This document shows, piece by piece, positions 7,789 through 17,216 of a DNA stretch of 64,000 nucleotides (position 1 is the stretch's first letter; every line of letters begins with the position of its first letter). The stretch is taken from assembly GCA_963761975.1 (NCBI GenBank), contig CAVXIR010000004.1:2052871-2116870 (forward strand). The letters run 5' to 3'. The translations under genes and the position numbers were made by a program. The notes under the pieces are model-generated. The model ran no database searches. It saw only the letters and a list, made by a program, of their open reading frames with translations, and was not told where the DNA came from. This DNA comes from JAMQPK01 sp963761975 (GTDB lineage Bacteria > Acidobacteriota > Vicinamibacteria > Vicinamibacterales > JAMQPK01).

Positions 7789-8732
7789 AGCGTCGATAGT
7801 CCGGATTCGAGCGTCGGGTGAATCAGCTCCGGGACCAGTTCTTCTCGAGCCCGCCTCGTATCGCCCCAGTGCGGCACACGGCCCAACCGGACGAAGTCGC
7901 GCGTCAGTGGCGACGTGGTGTTAGCAACCATCGCAAAACCCTCGCAGAGGCATGCGGCCGCGTAGACGAGCGAATATGGAATCCGCGCCGGCTTTGCGCA
8001 ACCCCACGCCGTGCACGCGGCGTCGAGGAATTCCTGCAGCGAGACCGGACGGTCGTCGCCGACATGATAAATGCCATGGACGCCCGGCTTGAAGATCGCC
8101 GCCTCGCTCGCGCGCAGAAAATCCGGCGTCGACAAGAGCTGATACAACGTCGGCTCTTTCCATACACACAGCAGCCGGCGCCGTGCCAGCCAGCGGGCCG
8201 CCTCGACCATCAGGATGCCGCGTCCGTAAATCGCGCCCAGCCGAAGCACCACCGGCGTGGTCGCGGAATGCTCTGTCCGCACGAAGAGAAACTGCTCCTC
8301 CTCTAATCGCGTCCGGGCGTGGACAGAAACCGGTTGGCGATCGAGCCGGCCGGTTGCGGGGTGCGCGACGGACGTAGGCCCTTCGACGTGCGGAAACGAC
8401 GCAAGAATCACCCGGCGGACATTCGCGTTCACCGCGGCGTTGATCAGATTGGAGAACCAGCGAGTGTTGCTCTCGGGCAGGAATCTCTCGGGCCGCGGTG
8501 CGAAGAGCCGTCCGGCGAAATGCATGATGACGTCGACCCCGGCGACTGCCGGCTCGAGGGTTTCAGGATTGGCGAGATCGGCGCGAACAGGCCGGACGTT
8601 CGGCGCCGCCAACAGGTCGGCCGCAAGCAGAGTCCGATGAAACATCAACCGGAGCTCGTGCGCCCGCGGAAGAAGATGCCGCGCGAGAAGACCGCCGAGA
8701 TTGCCGGCGGCGCCGGTGATCAGGATGGTCAT
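7785..8732 (-). CDS. NAD-dependent epimerase/dehydratase family protein
   Basis: This is a 315-residue Rossmann-fold protein of the extended SDR type. The nucleotide-binding TGxxGxxG motif is at the very start (ITGAAGNLGG, residues 5-14), followed by DVIMHFAG and a sugar-nucleotide-epimerase-like middle. A canonical YxxxK is not obvious, so catalysis is uncertain. The ATG at 8732 overlaps the upstream stop (ATGA). The frame remains open for another 52 codons upstream, but these lie inside the DUF3592 gene. Confidence 0.8.
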   Translation of the reverse strand: MTILITGAAGNLGGLLARHLLPRAHELRLMFHRTLLAADLLAAPNVRPVRADLANPETLEPAVAGVDVIMHFAGRLFAPRPERFLPESNTRWFSNLINAAVNANVRRVILASFPHVEGPTSVAHPATGRLDRQPVSVHARTRLEEEQFLFVRTEHSATTPVVLRLGAIYGRGILMVEAARWLARRRLLCVWKEPTLYQLLSTPDFLRASEAAIFKPGVHGIYHVGDDRPVSLQEFLDAACTAWGCAKPARIPYSLVYAAACLCEGFAMVANTTSPLTRDFVRLGRVPHWGDTRRAREELVPELIHPTLESGLSTL

Positions 8733-9436
8733 TCGGGCCACACGCTCATCTTCGGCTTCTGCGGATCGAACTTGATACGAATCCGGTCGCCTCTCTTCCA
8801 TGCATTCGCCTTGTCGGCAACCATGTATTCGCTGGTCCCGTCGTGCGTCTGTCCGGCATGGTCGCGGTATTGATAGCGTACGACCCACATCGGACGCCGA
8901 TTGACACTGACATTCGTTTCCTCAACGGCCGCGACCGTCGCGTCGGCCTGCGTACCCTGCGACCAGATTCGAGCCTTCCTCTTCGCTGTGTTTACCGATC
9001 GCACGAGCAGTACGGTCCCGATAAGCGCAACCGAAAGGCCGACGCCCGGGAAGACGTACTCGAGTGCATTAGACGACTCGCCGGCGATGCGGTTGGTCGA
9101 CGGATTCGACGCCACGTATTGAATCGGCACCGGCTCCAGCTCGCGCAATCGCTCCCACGTCGAGACCGGCACGCGCTGACCGCCCTCGTACGACTGCCCG
9201 GCTGCGGTGAACCGATACGTCACTCTGTAGTTTGTTTTCGTCCGTCGCGTCGAGCCCCCACGTGTCGCACGCTCGATGGCCTTTGTGAGCACAATCCCTG
9301 TGGCGTGTTCGCCTTCGCGTTGATACTGCCCTGCCTCGCGAATCAAGGACCAGCCAATCGAGAGAAAAATTCCGCCGACCACCAGCAGGACCAGCCCTAT
9401 CCAGAAGGTGACGGAACGCTTCGCGAACCTCAGCAT
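8729..9436 (-). CDS. DUF3592 membrane protein
   Basis: The protein has about 235 residues, with a membrane segment near residues 8-30 (FWIGLVLLVVGGIFLSIGW), an extracytoplasmic DUF3592 beta domain (YRVTYRFTAAGQSYEGG, VPIQYVASNPSTNRI), a second membrane segment (VFPGVGLSVALIGTVLLVRS) and a further similar beta module (VVRYQYRDHAGQTHDG). The domain occurs twice, which is unusual in small DUF3592 proteins. Function unknown. The ATG at 9436 lies 7 bases after the DUF2332 stop, so the two are probably one operon. Confidence 0.78.
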   Translation of the reverse strand: MLRFAKRSVTFWIGLVLLVVGGIFLSIGWSLIREAGQYQREGEHATGIVLTKAIERATRGGSTRRTKTNYRVTYRFTAAGQSYEGGQRVPVSTWERLRELEPVPIQYVASNPSTNRIAGESSNALEYVFPGVGLSVALIGTVLLVRSVNTAKRKARIWSQGTQADATVAAVEETNVSVNRRPMWVVRYQYRDHAGQTHDGTSEYMVADKANAWKRGDRIRIKFDPQKPKMSVWPE

Positions 9437-9443
9437 ATGGGCC

Positions 9444-10463
9444 TCACAACCATTCGAGCCACCGACCGTGTCCGTCCTTGTTGGCAAGTTGCCGCTCTTC
9501 TATGCGGCCATCCTTCAGCGTGCGCAGGACGACTTCATCGCGCTCGCAGTACAACCAATCGATCGGGCGACGCAACGAAAAGGCCGTGAGCACTGACGCC
9601 ACGGCGTCCTCATCAACGGCTCCACCCTGGCACAGGGCAGCGCTGTTGTACACCACAAGAGATGTGTCTGTCGGAACTTCGTCCAGTTGCGCGCCCAGCA
9701 CTACAGTCGCATCGCCTTTGACGATGCGGGGCGGATCGCGATGCAGTTCGCCGATAGCGGCGCTTGCCAGCTGCCTGCGCCGAACGTGCTCGGGCCAGAT
9801 CAGCGATTCGAACCAACGCCGCTCGATCGGGTCCGTGAGATCGACGGGATGCAGATCAATCCCCAGCCTGAACACGCACTCGGGAAACCGCTTGGGCAAC
9901 GGCGGCGTCACATGGCCGCGGAGCTCACACATGATGTGCACAGACGCCGACGGATCGCCGACGGACACTGTGCCGTAGTCGTAGAAGTAGCGATCCCAAA
10001 GCAAGTGCAGACCTGCGCTGGATCCGACATCGACGAGGGCCAGCGGCCGGCCGCCTCGAGCGCGATACACGACCGCAAACGCCGGCAGCAGGTACGAGCA
10101 GCGGCTCACTTCGTTGGTCTGCGTGATGCGTGTTTCGAGCAGAGGAATCAACCGCCGCTTGTTCGCGAGCACGAAGTCGCGGAAATCCGGGTAGGCGCGC
10201 GCCGCGGGGAGCACATGCTCCGAAAGGCTGCCATAAAACCTGGCGAGCGGATGACTCGTGGTCTCCGCGAGCAGAAAGTGCACCGACGCAAACAGGACGT
10301 TTGGTACCGGCGGTCGCCTCACGTGCCGGGCCAGCGCCAGCACTTCGCGGTCACGCGCGATTTCGCGCGACAACGCGGCGTACAGCGGCCCGGCGTAGGT
10401 ACGAGCTTCATCGGCGAACCTGTCGAACCGCTCACTGAGCTGCGCGATGTCGCCGAAGCTCAC
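9444..10463 (-). CDS. DUF2332 family protein
   Basis: About 340 residues match the DUF2332 pattern: FLLAETTSHPLARFYGSL, a Gly-rich VDVGSSAGLHLLWDRY resembling a methyltransferase motif I, RLGIDLHPVDL, and the late WLYCERDEVVLR. No activity is known. An ATG start at 10508 would add an odd Asp/Ser-rich leader encoded by the GAGTC array. A GTG at 10463 (reading VSFGDIAQ) gives a sounder N-terminus, but no clear ribosome site is seen for either. Confidence 0.75.
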   Translation of the reverse strand: MSFGDIAQLSERFDRFADEARTYAGPLYAALSREIARDREVLALARHVRRPPVPNVLFASVHFLLAETTSHPLARFYGSLSEHVLPAARAYPDFRDFVLANKRRLIPLLETRITQTNEVSRCSYLLPAFAVVYRARGGRPLALVDVGSSAGLHLLWDRYFYDYGTVSVGDPSASVHIMCELRGHVTPPLPKRFPECVFRLGIDLHPVDLTDPIERRWFESLIWPEHVRRRQLASAAIGELHRDPPRIVKGDATVVLGAQLDEVPTDTSLVVYNSAALCQGGAVDEDAVASVLTAFSLRRPIDWLYCERDEVVLRTLKDGRIEERQLANKDGHGRWLEWL

Positions 10464-10560
10464 GGCAGAATCGGAGTCGAAGGAGTCTCGGGCGTCGGAA
10501 GAGTCCATGGAGTCGAACGAGTTCCATGAGTCGCAGGGTCCACGGAGTCCTGAGAGTAGG
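10460..10560. repeat. GAGTC-family array
   Basis: Degenerate GAGTC words at roughly 8-9 base spacing span the gap between the DUF2277 stop and the first codons of the DUF2332 gene. Orientation is GAGTC on the plus strand, the reverse of the sense seen after other minus-strand genes. The array intrudes into the apparent N-terminus of the DUF2332 reading frame. Confidence 0.7.
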
Positions 10561-10568
10561 GGGTTCCG

Positions 10569-10835
10569 CTACGCAAACCGTACGCGCGCTCGTTCCTGTG
10601 CTTTTTTCGCCTCTTCTTCACGGTTGCGCGGCGGCGCGCTTGTGGTCAGCGAGCCGATGAGGCGCTCTGCCGCCGCCGTGACCTCTTCTATGGCGAGGTT
10701 GAACGCGGCTTCATTGGCGCGCGACGGCCGATTCGTTCCGCTCAACTTGCGCACGAACTGGAGGGCCGACGCGCGTATCTCGTTTTCCGACGCAGGTGGT
10801 TCGAAATTCGCGAGGGTCTTGATGTTTCGACACAT
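10569..10835 (-). CDS. DUF2277 family protein
   Basis: The 88-residue product opens with the hallmark MCRNIKTLANFEPPAS, then EIRASALQFVRKLSG and NEAAFNLAIEEVTAAAERL. This arrangement is typical of DUF2277, which is small, cytoplasmic and of unknown function. The C-terminus (REEEAKKAQERAR) is a charged helix. It is a single gene in a gap flanked by two different repeat arrays. Confidence 0.9.
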   Translation of the reverse strand: MCRNIKTLANFEPPASENEIRASALQFVRKLSGTNRPSRANEAAFNLAIEEVTAAAERLIGSLTTSAPPRNREEEAKKAQERARVRFA

Positions 10836-10904
10836 ATCTCCACATTAAAACGTCGATGGCCCATGGTCAAGGGGCCCAGGGCGCGGGCCAGTTTAGAGAT
10901 GTGT

Positions 10905-10954
10905 CAGGGCAGAGGGCTGAGGGCACAGGGCAGAGGGCAGAGGGCAAAGGGCAG
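10905..10954. repeat. AGGGCAG heptamer array
   Basis: About seven copies of a 7-base word (agggcag, agggctg, gggcaca) lie directly beyond the stop of the methyltransferase-like gene at 10965. No gene is seen between 10836 and 10964. Confidence 0.75.
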
Positions 10955-10964
10955 ATTCAGGAAC

Positions 10965-11471
10965 TCACCGGTCAGACCACGGTCTGAGACGAGGCCGCCA
11001 TCGCCGGACATTCGCGCAGTACTCCTCGTAGGAGTGACTGAATCGTCCGCGGAGCGCACGCTCCTCGTACAACAGCACGAACAGATGGAACATCATCCAG
11101 AGAATCGCTGCATACCAGAGAAGCGTGGCGCTGCTCAGGATAAGCGCCTGCCCGAGCACGGTTGAGAGGACAGCCACGTACATCGGATTGCGGACGTAAC
11201 GGTACAACCCAGATACCACCAACTGCTCTGGTGGCACCACCGGCGCTGGCGTGCCTCGTCCTTCCAGCGCAAAGCGCAGAAAACTGTCGACCAGGACGGC
11301 CACACCACCCAGCAGAAGCACCGCGCCCGCCCCTTGCAGCCACTTCTGGCCGAAGAAGGCCGGCTGAACGCGCCAGTTCGTCAAACGGTAAGGGATGTAT
11401 CCCGCGAGGGTACCAGGAGCGAGCACCAAGAAGGTGAGCGAGCCGACGAGCGGCACGACTCGGCCTCGCAC
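10965..11471 (-). CDS. isoprenylcysteine carboxylmethyltransferase-like membrane protein
   Basis: This 168-residue membrane protein has three to four hydrophobic segments and the ICMT/phospholipid-methyltransferase C-terminal signature GLYRYVRNPMYVAV, then LYEERALRGRFSHSYEEYCANVRRWRPR, which carries the SAM-binding RNPxY and the E-x5-F-x-YxxY motif. It probably methylates a small molecule, lipid or isoprenoid. It starts at a GTG two bases after the RDD gene, indicating co-transcription. Confidence 0.85.
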   Translation of the reverse strand: MRGRVVPLVGSLTFLVLAPGTLAGYIPYRLTNWRVQPAFFGQKWLQGAGAVLLLGGVAVLVDSFLRFALEGRGTPAPVVPPEQLVVSGLYRYVRNPMYVAVLSTVLGQALILSSATLLWYAAILWMMFHLFVLLYEERALRGRFSHSYEEYCANVRRWRPRLRPWSDR

Positions 11472-11473
11472 CG

Positions 11474-12046
11474 CTATTTGGCCTCGACGGGCTGTTTCTC
11501 ACCGTTACCCTTGAATTCGAGCTCGATCATCGCCTGCTGAACGTCCTTGACGAACTCTTTCACTCCCAGGCCGTCGACGACCTGCGTGTTGGCGATCCGA
11601 TCTCCCAGCCGCTGACCTTGCGCATCCTGAAGTATGGCGACGGCTTCGAGTCCAATAGCGACGACATTCAACCCCGGGACCACGAAGATGACATTTCGCT
11701 TGGCCGATTGCACGCGTCCGCACGGCTTGCCGGTGTCGAGATTGATGACGAGCAGACCGGCGACAAACTTACCGACGCTTTGACCCTGCACGAAGAGCGC
11801 ATCGCGCAGCAGCAGATACATTGCACCCACCAGCAGAAAGAACGGCGAGCCTTGTATGCCGAAGCTGATGAGACAACTCACGACGAGGCCCGCATCGATG
11901 ACCGCCGCCGCGATACGTCTTTTGATGTCGGCCTTCGCGTACGGCGAAACGAAGCCTCTCGCCAGCCTGTTGAGCACAGGAAAGTATCCGAGGCCGAACG
12001 CTGCCGAGAGCAAACCAAAGAACAGAAAGGTCGCTTCAGGCGTCAT
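11474..12046 (-). CDS. RDD family membrane protein
   Basis: The protein has about 190 residues and several membrane spans. The RDD-like core is at AAVIDAGLVVSCLISFGIQG and MYLLLRDALFVQGQSVGKFVAGLLVI, where an Asp in the first span and the RDAL and GQSVGK motifs match the family. The final 50 residues are polar. RDD proteins are poorly characterised transporters or membrane modulators. The ATG at 12046 lies just beyond the acetamidase stop. It is paired with the methyltransferase-like gene. Confidence 0.8.
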   Translation of the reverse strand: MTPEATFLFFGLLSAAFGLGYFPVLNRLARGFVSPYAKADIKRRIAAAVIDAGLVVSCLISFGIQGSPFFLLVGAMYLLLRDALFVQGQSVGKFVAGLLVINLDTGKPCGRVQSAKRNVIFVVPGLNVVAIGLEAVAILQDAQGQRLGDRIANTQVVDGLGVKEFVKDVQQAMIELEFKGNGEKQPVEAK

Positions 12047-12056
12047 CGCCACGTGA

Positions 12057-13086
12057 CTACTGCGGCAACTGCTTCTTCGGAATCTTGAGCGCAACCGATC
12101 CAGCAACCGTCACGATGTCGTAACGGCCCTGATAGCCGATGAGCAGATGTGCCGCCCATGGCTCCATCTTGTAGTCCGACGTCAGCCAGTTGACCATGTC
12201 GCTCGTCGCCAACTGCAATCCGCGATTGGTCGAGCTGGCGAACTCGGGCTGGCTGCCGATGCTGATGATGTGTTCGCTCGTTTCCGCGCGAGGTCCCGTG
12301 AGGCTCACCTTCTTGCGCACGTCGACCGTGAAATCGACGTCCAGCGACGTCTCGACGCCGGTGCCGGTCGGTTCGCCGTCCCCCTGCAGGGCGTGTCCGT
12401 CGCCGATAAACAGCAACGCCCCCGGGTGAAACACCGGAAGGATCACCGTCGTGCCCTCACCGATTTCGTTGTAGTCGAGATTGCCCCCATAGTTGCCCGA
12501 CGGTGAGGAGGTCGGCGCGAAGTCGCCCGCGGGAGCTACGCCGACACAGCCGAGCATCGGCTTGGCGGCAAATTCCATTCGATGCGCGGTGCTGGCGGGC
12601 TCTCGCAGCCGGTACTGTCTGCCGTTTGAGATCGAGATCCCACGGCACGACGTTCACGCGCTCCTTGATGATCTCGTTCGGCCTGTAGCGATTCGGATAG
12701 ATGCCCTCGATCGATTCCGGCATCAGCGAATACAAGCCGAGCCGATACGAGCTCCAGCCCCAGTCGCGGTTCATCCTGACTCTCGTGAACCGGACGACGA
12801 GCGCATCGCCCGGCTCGGCGCCTTCCACGTAGAACGGGCCCGTCAGGGGATTCGACGGCCGCGCCCGAACCGTTCCCGTGTCGTCACGTCCGCTCGCATC
12901 GATCGTCTTCGTGCTCACGACCGCGCCGGGTTTTATGCGCGCGAGCACCGCGTGCGCACGAGAGAACGTGTTGTAGTAGGTCTCGGCGATGATTGGCTTC
13001 GACTGCGCAGCGGGAACGTCCTGACCGGCCACACTCAGCGCCACTACCACGAACACCGCGCCGGGCCAAACAGCTCGCACGCTCAT
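12057..13086 (-). CDS. secreted acetamidase/formamidase family protein, frameshifted
   Basis: The N-terminal part (13086 to about 12612) has a signal peptide and acetamidase-family motifs (NTFSRAHAVLARIKPGAVV, GPFYVEGAEPGDALVVRF). The C-terminal part continues in another frame (AAKPMLGCVGVAP, NYGGNLDYNEIGEG, LFIGDGHALQGDGE, where GDGHA is the family's conserved metal-site segment). The frame changes near 12609-12615 by one extra base beside a GTAC. Otherwise the gene is full length and well conserved, so a sequencing error is as likely as a true pseudogene. The activity would be hydrolysis of short amides in the periplasm. Confidence 0.75.
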
Positions 13087-13131
13087 AGGTGCTCCTCTCG
13101 AAAAAGGGGTCGGGAGGCCAACCTCTTTTTC

Positions 13132-14169
13132 TCACTCGAGTTTCAGTGTTGCCGGATCGATCACCACATGTTTGATGCGCTCGCGCATCCACGTATAGGT
13201 AATGTGCACGAGACCATCGCTCGTCTGGATGACGGCTGGATATGAGTACTCGCCGGGCTCGCTTTCAAGGACATGGACACCCTTCCAGATCGTGCCATCG
13301 CGCGAAATCGCAACGTTCAGCGGCGTCCGCCCTTTGGGTGTGTGATTGTAGACGAGAAGATGCCGCCCATCCTTCAGCGTGACGGCGTCGGTACCCGCGT
13401 TGGGGTTCGGCAGTGCGGTCAATGAGACGGGCGCCCAGGTCTCTCCACGATCGCTCGACCACGTCTCGAACAGTTGGCCCGAACGGGTGCGGCCAATCGC
13501 CTGCAATCTGCCATCGCCGTGGATCAGGATGCTCGGCTGAATGGCTTCGATGGGCGCCGAAGTGGCCGCAGATGGCGGACGCACGATGTCCCAGGTCGCA
13601 CCCTCGTCCCGGCTTCGCTCGACGTGCACGCGCCAGGTGCTTGGGGTCTCGGGCGTTTCCGTGCTGCTCGGCGCGAGGATCGTTCCGTCAGCCAGCCGCA
13701 CCGGCTTATTCTTGACCGGACCCAGGAACCCGTCGGGTAGTCGCCGTGGAGCGCTCCATGTGCGGCCGTTGTCTTTCGACGTTCGCGCCATTCCCCACCA
13801 CGCGCGCGGATTAGGTCCGACCTTATAAAAGAGTGTGAGCTCGCCCGGCTTCAACTCGAACAGAACGGGATTCCAGGTCGGATGCCGCGTCCCGTCCGGC
13901 TGCTCGCCGGTCGCAACTTCGACTGGAGGGGTCCATTCGTTCTTGGCGTGGCGGGAGACCCAGATGCCGACGTCGCTGGCACCCTCGCGTGTGCCGCCAA
14001 ACCACGCCGCGACAAGGCCGTCCTTCGTTTCGGCAATCGTCGAGGCATGAACGCTGGGAAACGGGGCGGACTCGAAGATGAACTCCATGGTCGCCTGCGC
14101 CTGCGCATGAGTGGCCGTCGCCCCCAGTAACGTTGCTGCAACGATCCACCTGCTCGGCCGGTTCATCAT
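13132..14169 (-). CDS. secreted sialidase-like BNR/Asp-box protein
   Basis: The 345-residue protein has a signal peptide (about 1-24). It carries four Asp-box or BNR motifs (SKDNGRTW, SRDEGATW, SSDRGETW, SRDGTIW) spaced as in a six-bladed propeller. An early FxGTREG segment and a late TWMRERIKHVVID are like exo-alpha-sialidase and neuraminidase relatives. Such proteins remove terminal sugars or are non-catalytic glycan binders. It starts by ATGA overlap with the GH2 gene, so both probably act on one exported glycan substrate. Confidence 0.82.
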   Translation of the reverse strand: MMNRPSRWIVAATLLGATATHAQAQATMEFIFESAPFPSVHASTIAETKDGLVAAWFGGTREGASDVGIWVSRHAKNEWTPPVEVATGEQPDGTRHPTWNPVLFELKPGELTLFYKVGPNPRAWWGMARTSKDNGRTWSAPRRLPDGFLGPVKNKPVRLADGTILAPSSTETPETPSTWRVHVERSRDEGATWDIVRPPSAATSAPIEAIQPSILIHGDGRLQAIGRTRSGQLFETWSSDRGETWAPVSLTALPNPNAGTDAVTLKDGRHLLVYNHTPKGRTPLNVAISRDGTIWKGVHVLESEPGEYSYPAVIQTSDGLVHITYTWMRERIKHVVIDPATLKLE

Positions 14170-17100
14170 TGTAGTGTCACGAATACAAGGTACATGTTTG
14201 CGTCGCGAGGCGCGGCGTCGTTGTTGGATCCGAAAGTGAGACTCTGGTCGGCATCGGCGCGCCGCGTGTACAGTCGCATAGACTGACCGTTCACGACAAT
14301 CGCACCCGCGGCCGGTTGAAACTGTGTCGTCAACCAGCCCGGTGCGGGAACTCGCGGGTCGTGCGCGACCGTCACCATGGTGCCGGCCGAAATGGCCATC
14401 TCGATGAGATCGACCGCGCTGTAGCGTTGGTCGCCGTCAGCCACCTGCACCCAATCAGCTCCGACGAGACTCGCCGGTAGATCGGTGAACCTGTAATCAC
14501 GATCGACATACACGTTCCGGCCATTCGACACGTTCGTTTCGACGTGCACGATCGACGCTCCTGGCCCGGAATATTCCATCGTTTTGATGAATCGGCCCAC
14601 CATCGGCGGCCGGGACGTTGCCCGCTTCGCGCCTGGGCGGCTCGTCTCCGCGGTCAAACCTGGGTGGCTCGGACGCGCGGAGGCGAGCGCGACCGCTGGC
14701 ATCACCGGCATCACCGTGGACAGGCCGCCCTCGGCTGCAAATGCGCGCGAGTCGATCGTCACGGTGGCCGGCTGCAGTCGCGCGCTCGATGCCCGCACGA
14801 TAATGCGACCGGGAGCGCGGGTTGCGCGGATCGCGACACGATTGATGCCGGCTTCGAGACTGACAAACGAGTTGTTGATCGAGTCCAGCTTCCCGCTGTT
14901 GTACCCACCGCGCCAGATCCCAGGCCCTTCGATCTCGAAATCCACACGATCCTGAACCGTCGGATGACGATTGCCGTTGGCGTCGAACGCCTCGACGTCG
15001 ATGAGCACGATGTCCTGGCCGTCGGCTCGCAATCCGCCATCGTTGGTGATCGCCTTCAGATTCAGCCGCACCGCATTCCCGGCCGTACGTTTTGACTGCG
15101 TGGCCACCGTTTGGCCGCCGCGTGTCGCAACGGCTCTGATTTCCCCCGGTTCCCAGGCCACATTTCTGAACGTCACGAGATAAGCATCCGAGCGCACGCC
15201 GCGCCCCAGCGATTTTCCGTTCACGAACAACTCGACCGACTCGGCATTCGACACCACGAACACGTCCTTCTTCGTGCCGGCGGGATACGTCCAGTGCCCG
15301 ATGATGTGCACCTGCGGTGCCGGATCGAACATGACTTTCGTGACGTAATACGCTTCTTTCGGCAACCGGACGCCGTCGACTTCGCCGCTCGCCCGCGCCA
15401 CCTCGGCCGGCACACGGCCGCCGCTGGTCGAGTCGCTGAAAATCCAGTTGGCGCCGCCCGAGTGCCACGCGGCCGCGATCTTCTTGTATTGCGTCACCTG
15501 ATTGACGGCGAATTGCTCAGACGTCATGTGATACGTCATCCCTTTGGCTTCCGGATACCCGAAATTCGGCGGGGACTGGTCATCCCAGACGCGCCGCGGA
15601 CTCTCCTCGCGGTTGTATTCCCCTTCGACGACCGGCAGATGTGCAATCTCGCGACCGCCCTCCGTCCCGATGCCGACGTCCATGACCTCTGCGGTGATCT
15701 GATCTGGACGTCGGTGCGTATAGACACGGCCGCCGTGCGGATCGTAGCTGTCCATGTAGCCGCGGAGCTCGCGCGCGTGCTCGCGCGTGACCTTTTGATT
15801 GCCGCCTTCCCAGACCAGAATCGATGGGTTATTACGGAAATAGATGATGGTGTCGCGAAACGCCTGCGCGCGAAGCAGCCACGCGGATCCGACCGTATCG
15901 GCTTCGCCGTCAACGCCCGGCTGATCGACGATGAGGCCTAGGCGATCGCTCGCAGCAATTTGCGAAGGTGCGCCCGCGGTGTGACCCCACCGGACGAAGT
16001 TGGCGCCCGCTTCGCGCATCTGCCTGAGCGTGTAGAACTGCATCCAGTCCGGCAGTGCGGCGCCCAGCCCCGGCCACTCGTTCGTGCTCTTTTGCCCCCA
16101 GCCGCGCAGCTTGAGCGGCCGCCCGTTGATGGACAATCCCTTGTCGACGTCCCACATCGCCGTACGGATGCCGAGGGGTATCTCAGCCGAATCCACTGTC
16201 CGCCCCGCCACGCGAAGTGTGTTCGCCACGCGATAGACGTGCGGATAGTCGGGCTCCCACAACCGTGGCGATGTCAGTCTTCCGCTCACTTTCAATTCGC
16301 CAGACGCGCCCGCCGCGATACGCTCGGACTGCGTCAAGACCAGCGCCACCTTCCCGTCGGCGTCGATCACTTCCGTCCGCAGTTCCACATCGGCGGGTTG
16401 ACCGCGTTCGTTCTTCACCGGCACTTCGATGGTGACCTGTGCCGATGCGTCGGTGATGTCATGGGCGTACGCGTACGCACCTGACGTCTGGAGAAAGCTG
16501 TAGAGCGGGAGCGGTATGTAGAGCAGATCGGTGATGTGCAGCTTCACGTTCCGATAAATCCCGCCGTGCGCGGGATGCCAGTGCGGGTTGTTCCACGGAA
16601 TCTGATCGGCGAGCAACTCGGCGAGGTTCTGCGGAATCGCTTTGTTGAACTCCGTCTGTATGTCCGCGAGCGCACCCTCGAGAGGGTCTTTCATGAAGCG
16701 GTTGTCAGCCATCACGGCAAGCACGTTCATCTGGCCCGCGCGCAGGTGCGGGGTGAGATCGAAGCCGAATGGCGTAAAGCCCGTCTTGTGCATGCCAAGC
16801 CGGACGCCGTTCAGGTGCACTTCCGCGATCTGACGCACACCCTCGAACTCGATGAAGACTTTGCGGTCGCGCCAGGACAACGGCGCATTGAACGTCTTGC
16901 GGTACCAGGTGCGGCCGGCCCACTGGATCTGCTCGCCGCGATGACCTGGTGTCGACGCATTGTCGAACGTGTCGATGTCGTTGTAGGTGTGAGGCGTAGA
17001 AACAAGGGCCCACGCGCGGTCATCGAAGTTCTCCGCCGCGGCGCCTGGCGGATCCTCTCTGATGAATTGCCAGTCGGGGTTGAAGTTCAGCGTTTCGCGT

Positions 17101-17216
17101 ACCGCAACGGCTTGCGGGACCTTTGAGCCGGCGCCCGTCTGCTTGGCGCGAACAAATGTGGCACCGCCGCAGAGAAGGGCGACGCACAGGATCGAGCCTG
17201 CCAAAGGTCGAATCAC
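14166..17216 (-). CDS. large secreted glycoside hydrolase family 2-like protein
   Basis: The 1016-residue exported protein has GH2 order: sugar-binding jelly roll (about 40-230, WAGRTWYRKTF, FEGVRQIAEVHLNG), Ig-like domain (about 255-350), TIM barrel (about 350-650) and C-terminal Ig domains. The usual RGVNxH is changed to RGWGQ. The usual catalytic NE of SLGNE reads WEGGNQ (Asn473-Gln474), so the acid/base Glu is missing. A Glu near 531-533 could be the nucleophile. It may be inactive or use another acid. GTGA overlap with the upstream unknown gene. Confidence 0.85.
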   Translation of the reverse strand: MIRPLAGSILCVALLCGGATFVRAKQTGAGSKVPQAVAVRETLNFNPDWQFIREDPPGAAAENFDDRAWALVSTPHTYNDIDTFDNASTPGHRGEQIQWAGRTWYRKTFNAPLSWRDRKVFIEFEGVRQIAEVHLNGVRLGMHKTGFTPFGFDLTPHLRAGQMNVLAVMADNRFMKDPLEGALADIQTEFNKAIPQNLAELLADQIPWNNPHWHPAHGGIYRNVKLHITDLLYIPLPLYSFLQTSGAYAYAHDITDASAQVTIEVPVKNERGQPADVELRTEVIDADGKVALVLTQSERIAAGASGELKVSGRLTSPRLWEPDYPHVYRVANTLRVAGRTVDSAEIPLGIRTAMWDVDKGLSINGRPLKLRGWGQKSTNEWPGLGAALPDWMQFYTLRQMREAGANFVRWGHTAGAPSQIAASDRLGLIVDQPGVDGEADTVGSAWLLRAQAFRDTIIYFRNNPSILVWEGGNQKVTREHARELRGYMDSYDPHGGRVYTHRRPDQITAEVMDVGIGTEGGREIAHLPVVEGEYNREESPRRVWDDQSPPNFGYPEAKGMTYHMTSEQFAVNQVTQYKKIAAAWHSGGANWIFSDSTSGGRVPAEVARASGEVDGVRLPKEAYYVTKVMFDPAPQVHIIGHWTYPAGTKKDVFVVSNAESVELFVNGKSLGRGVRSDAYLVTFRNVAWEPGEIRAVATRGGQTVATQSKRTAGNAVRLNLKAITNDGGLRADGQDIVLIDVEAFDANGNRHPTVQDRVDFEIEGPGIWRGGYNSGKLDSINNSFVSLEAGINRVAIRATRAPGRIIVRASSARLQPATVTIDSRAFAAEGGLSTVMPVMPAVALASARPSHPGLTAETSRPGAKRATSRPPMVGRFIKTMEYSGPGASIVHVETNVSNGRNVYVDRDYRFTDLPASLVGADWVQVADGDQRYSAVDLIEMAISAGTMVTVAHDPRVPAPGWLTTQFQPAAGAIVVNGQSMRLYTRRADADQSLTFGSNNDAAPRDANMYLVFVTLQ

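Noticed and set aside
14497..15468. 323-codon minus-strand frame inside the GH2-like gene
   Set aside because: Second frame within a gene whose main frame has clear GH2 domains.
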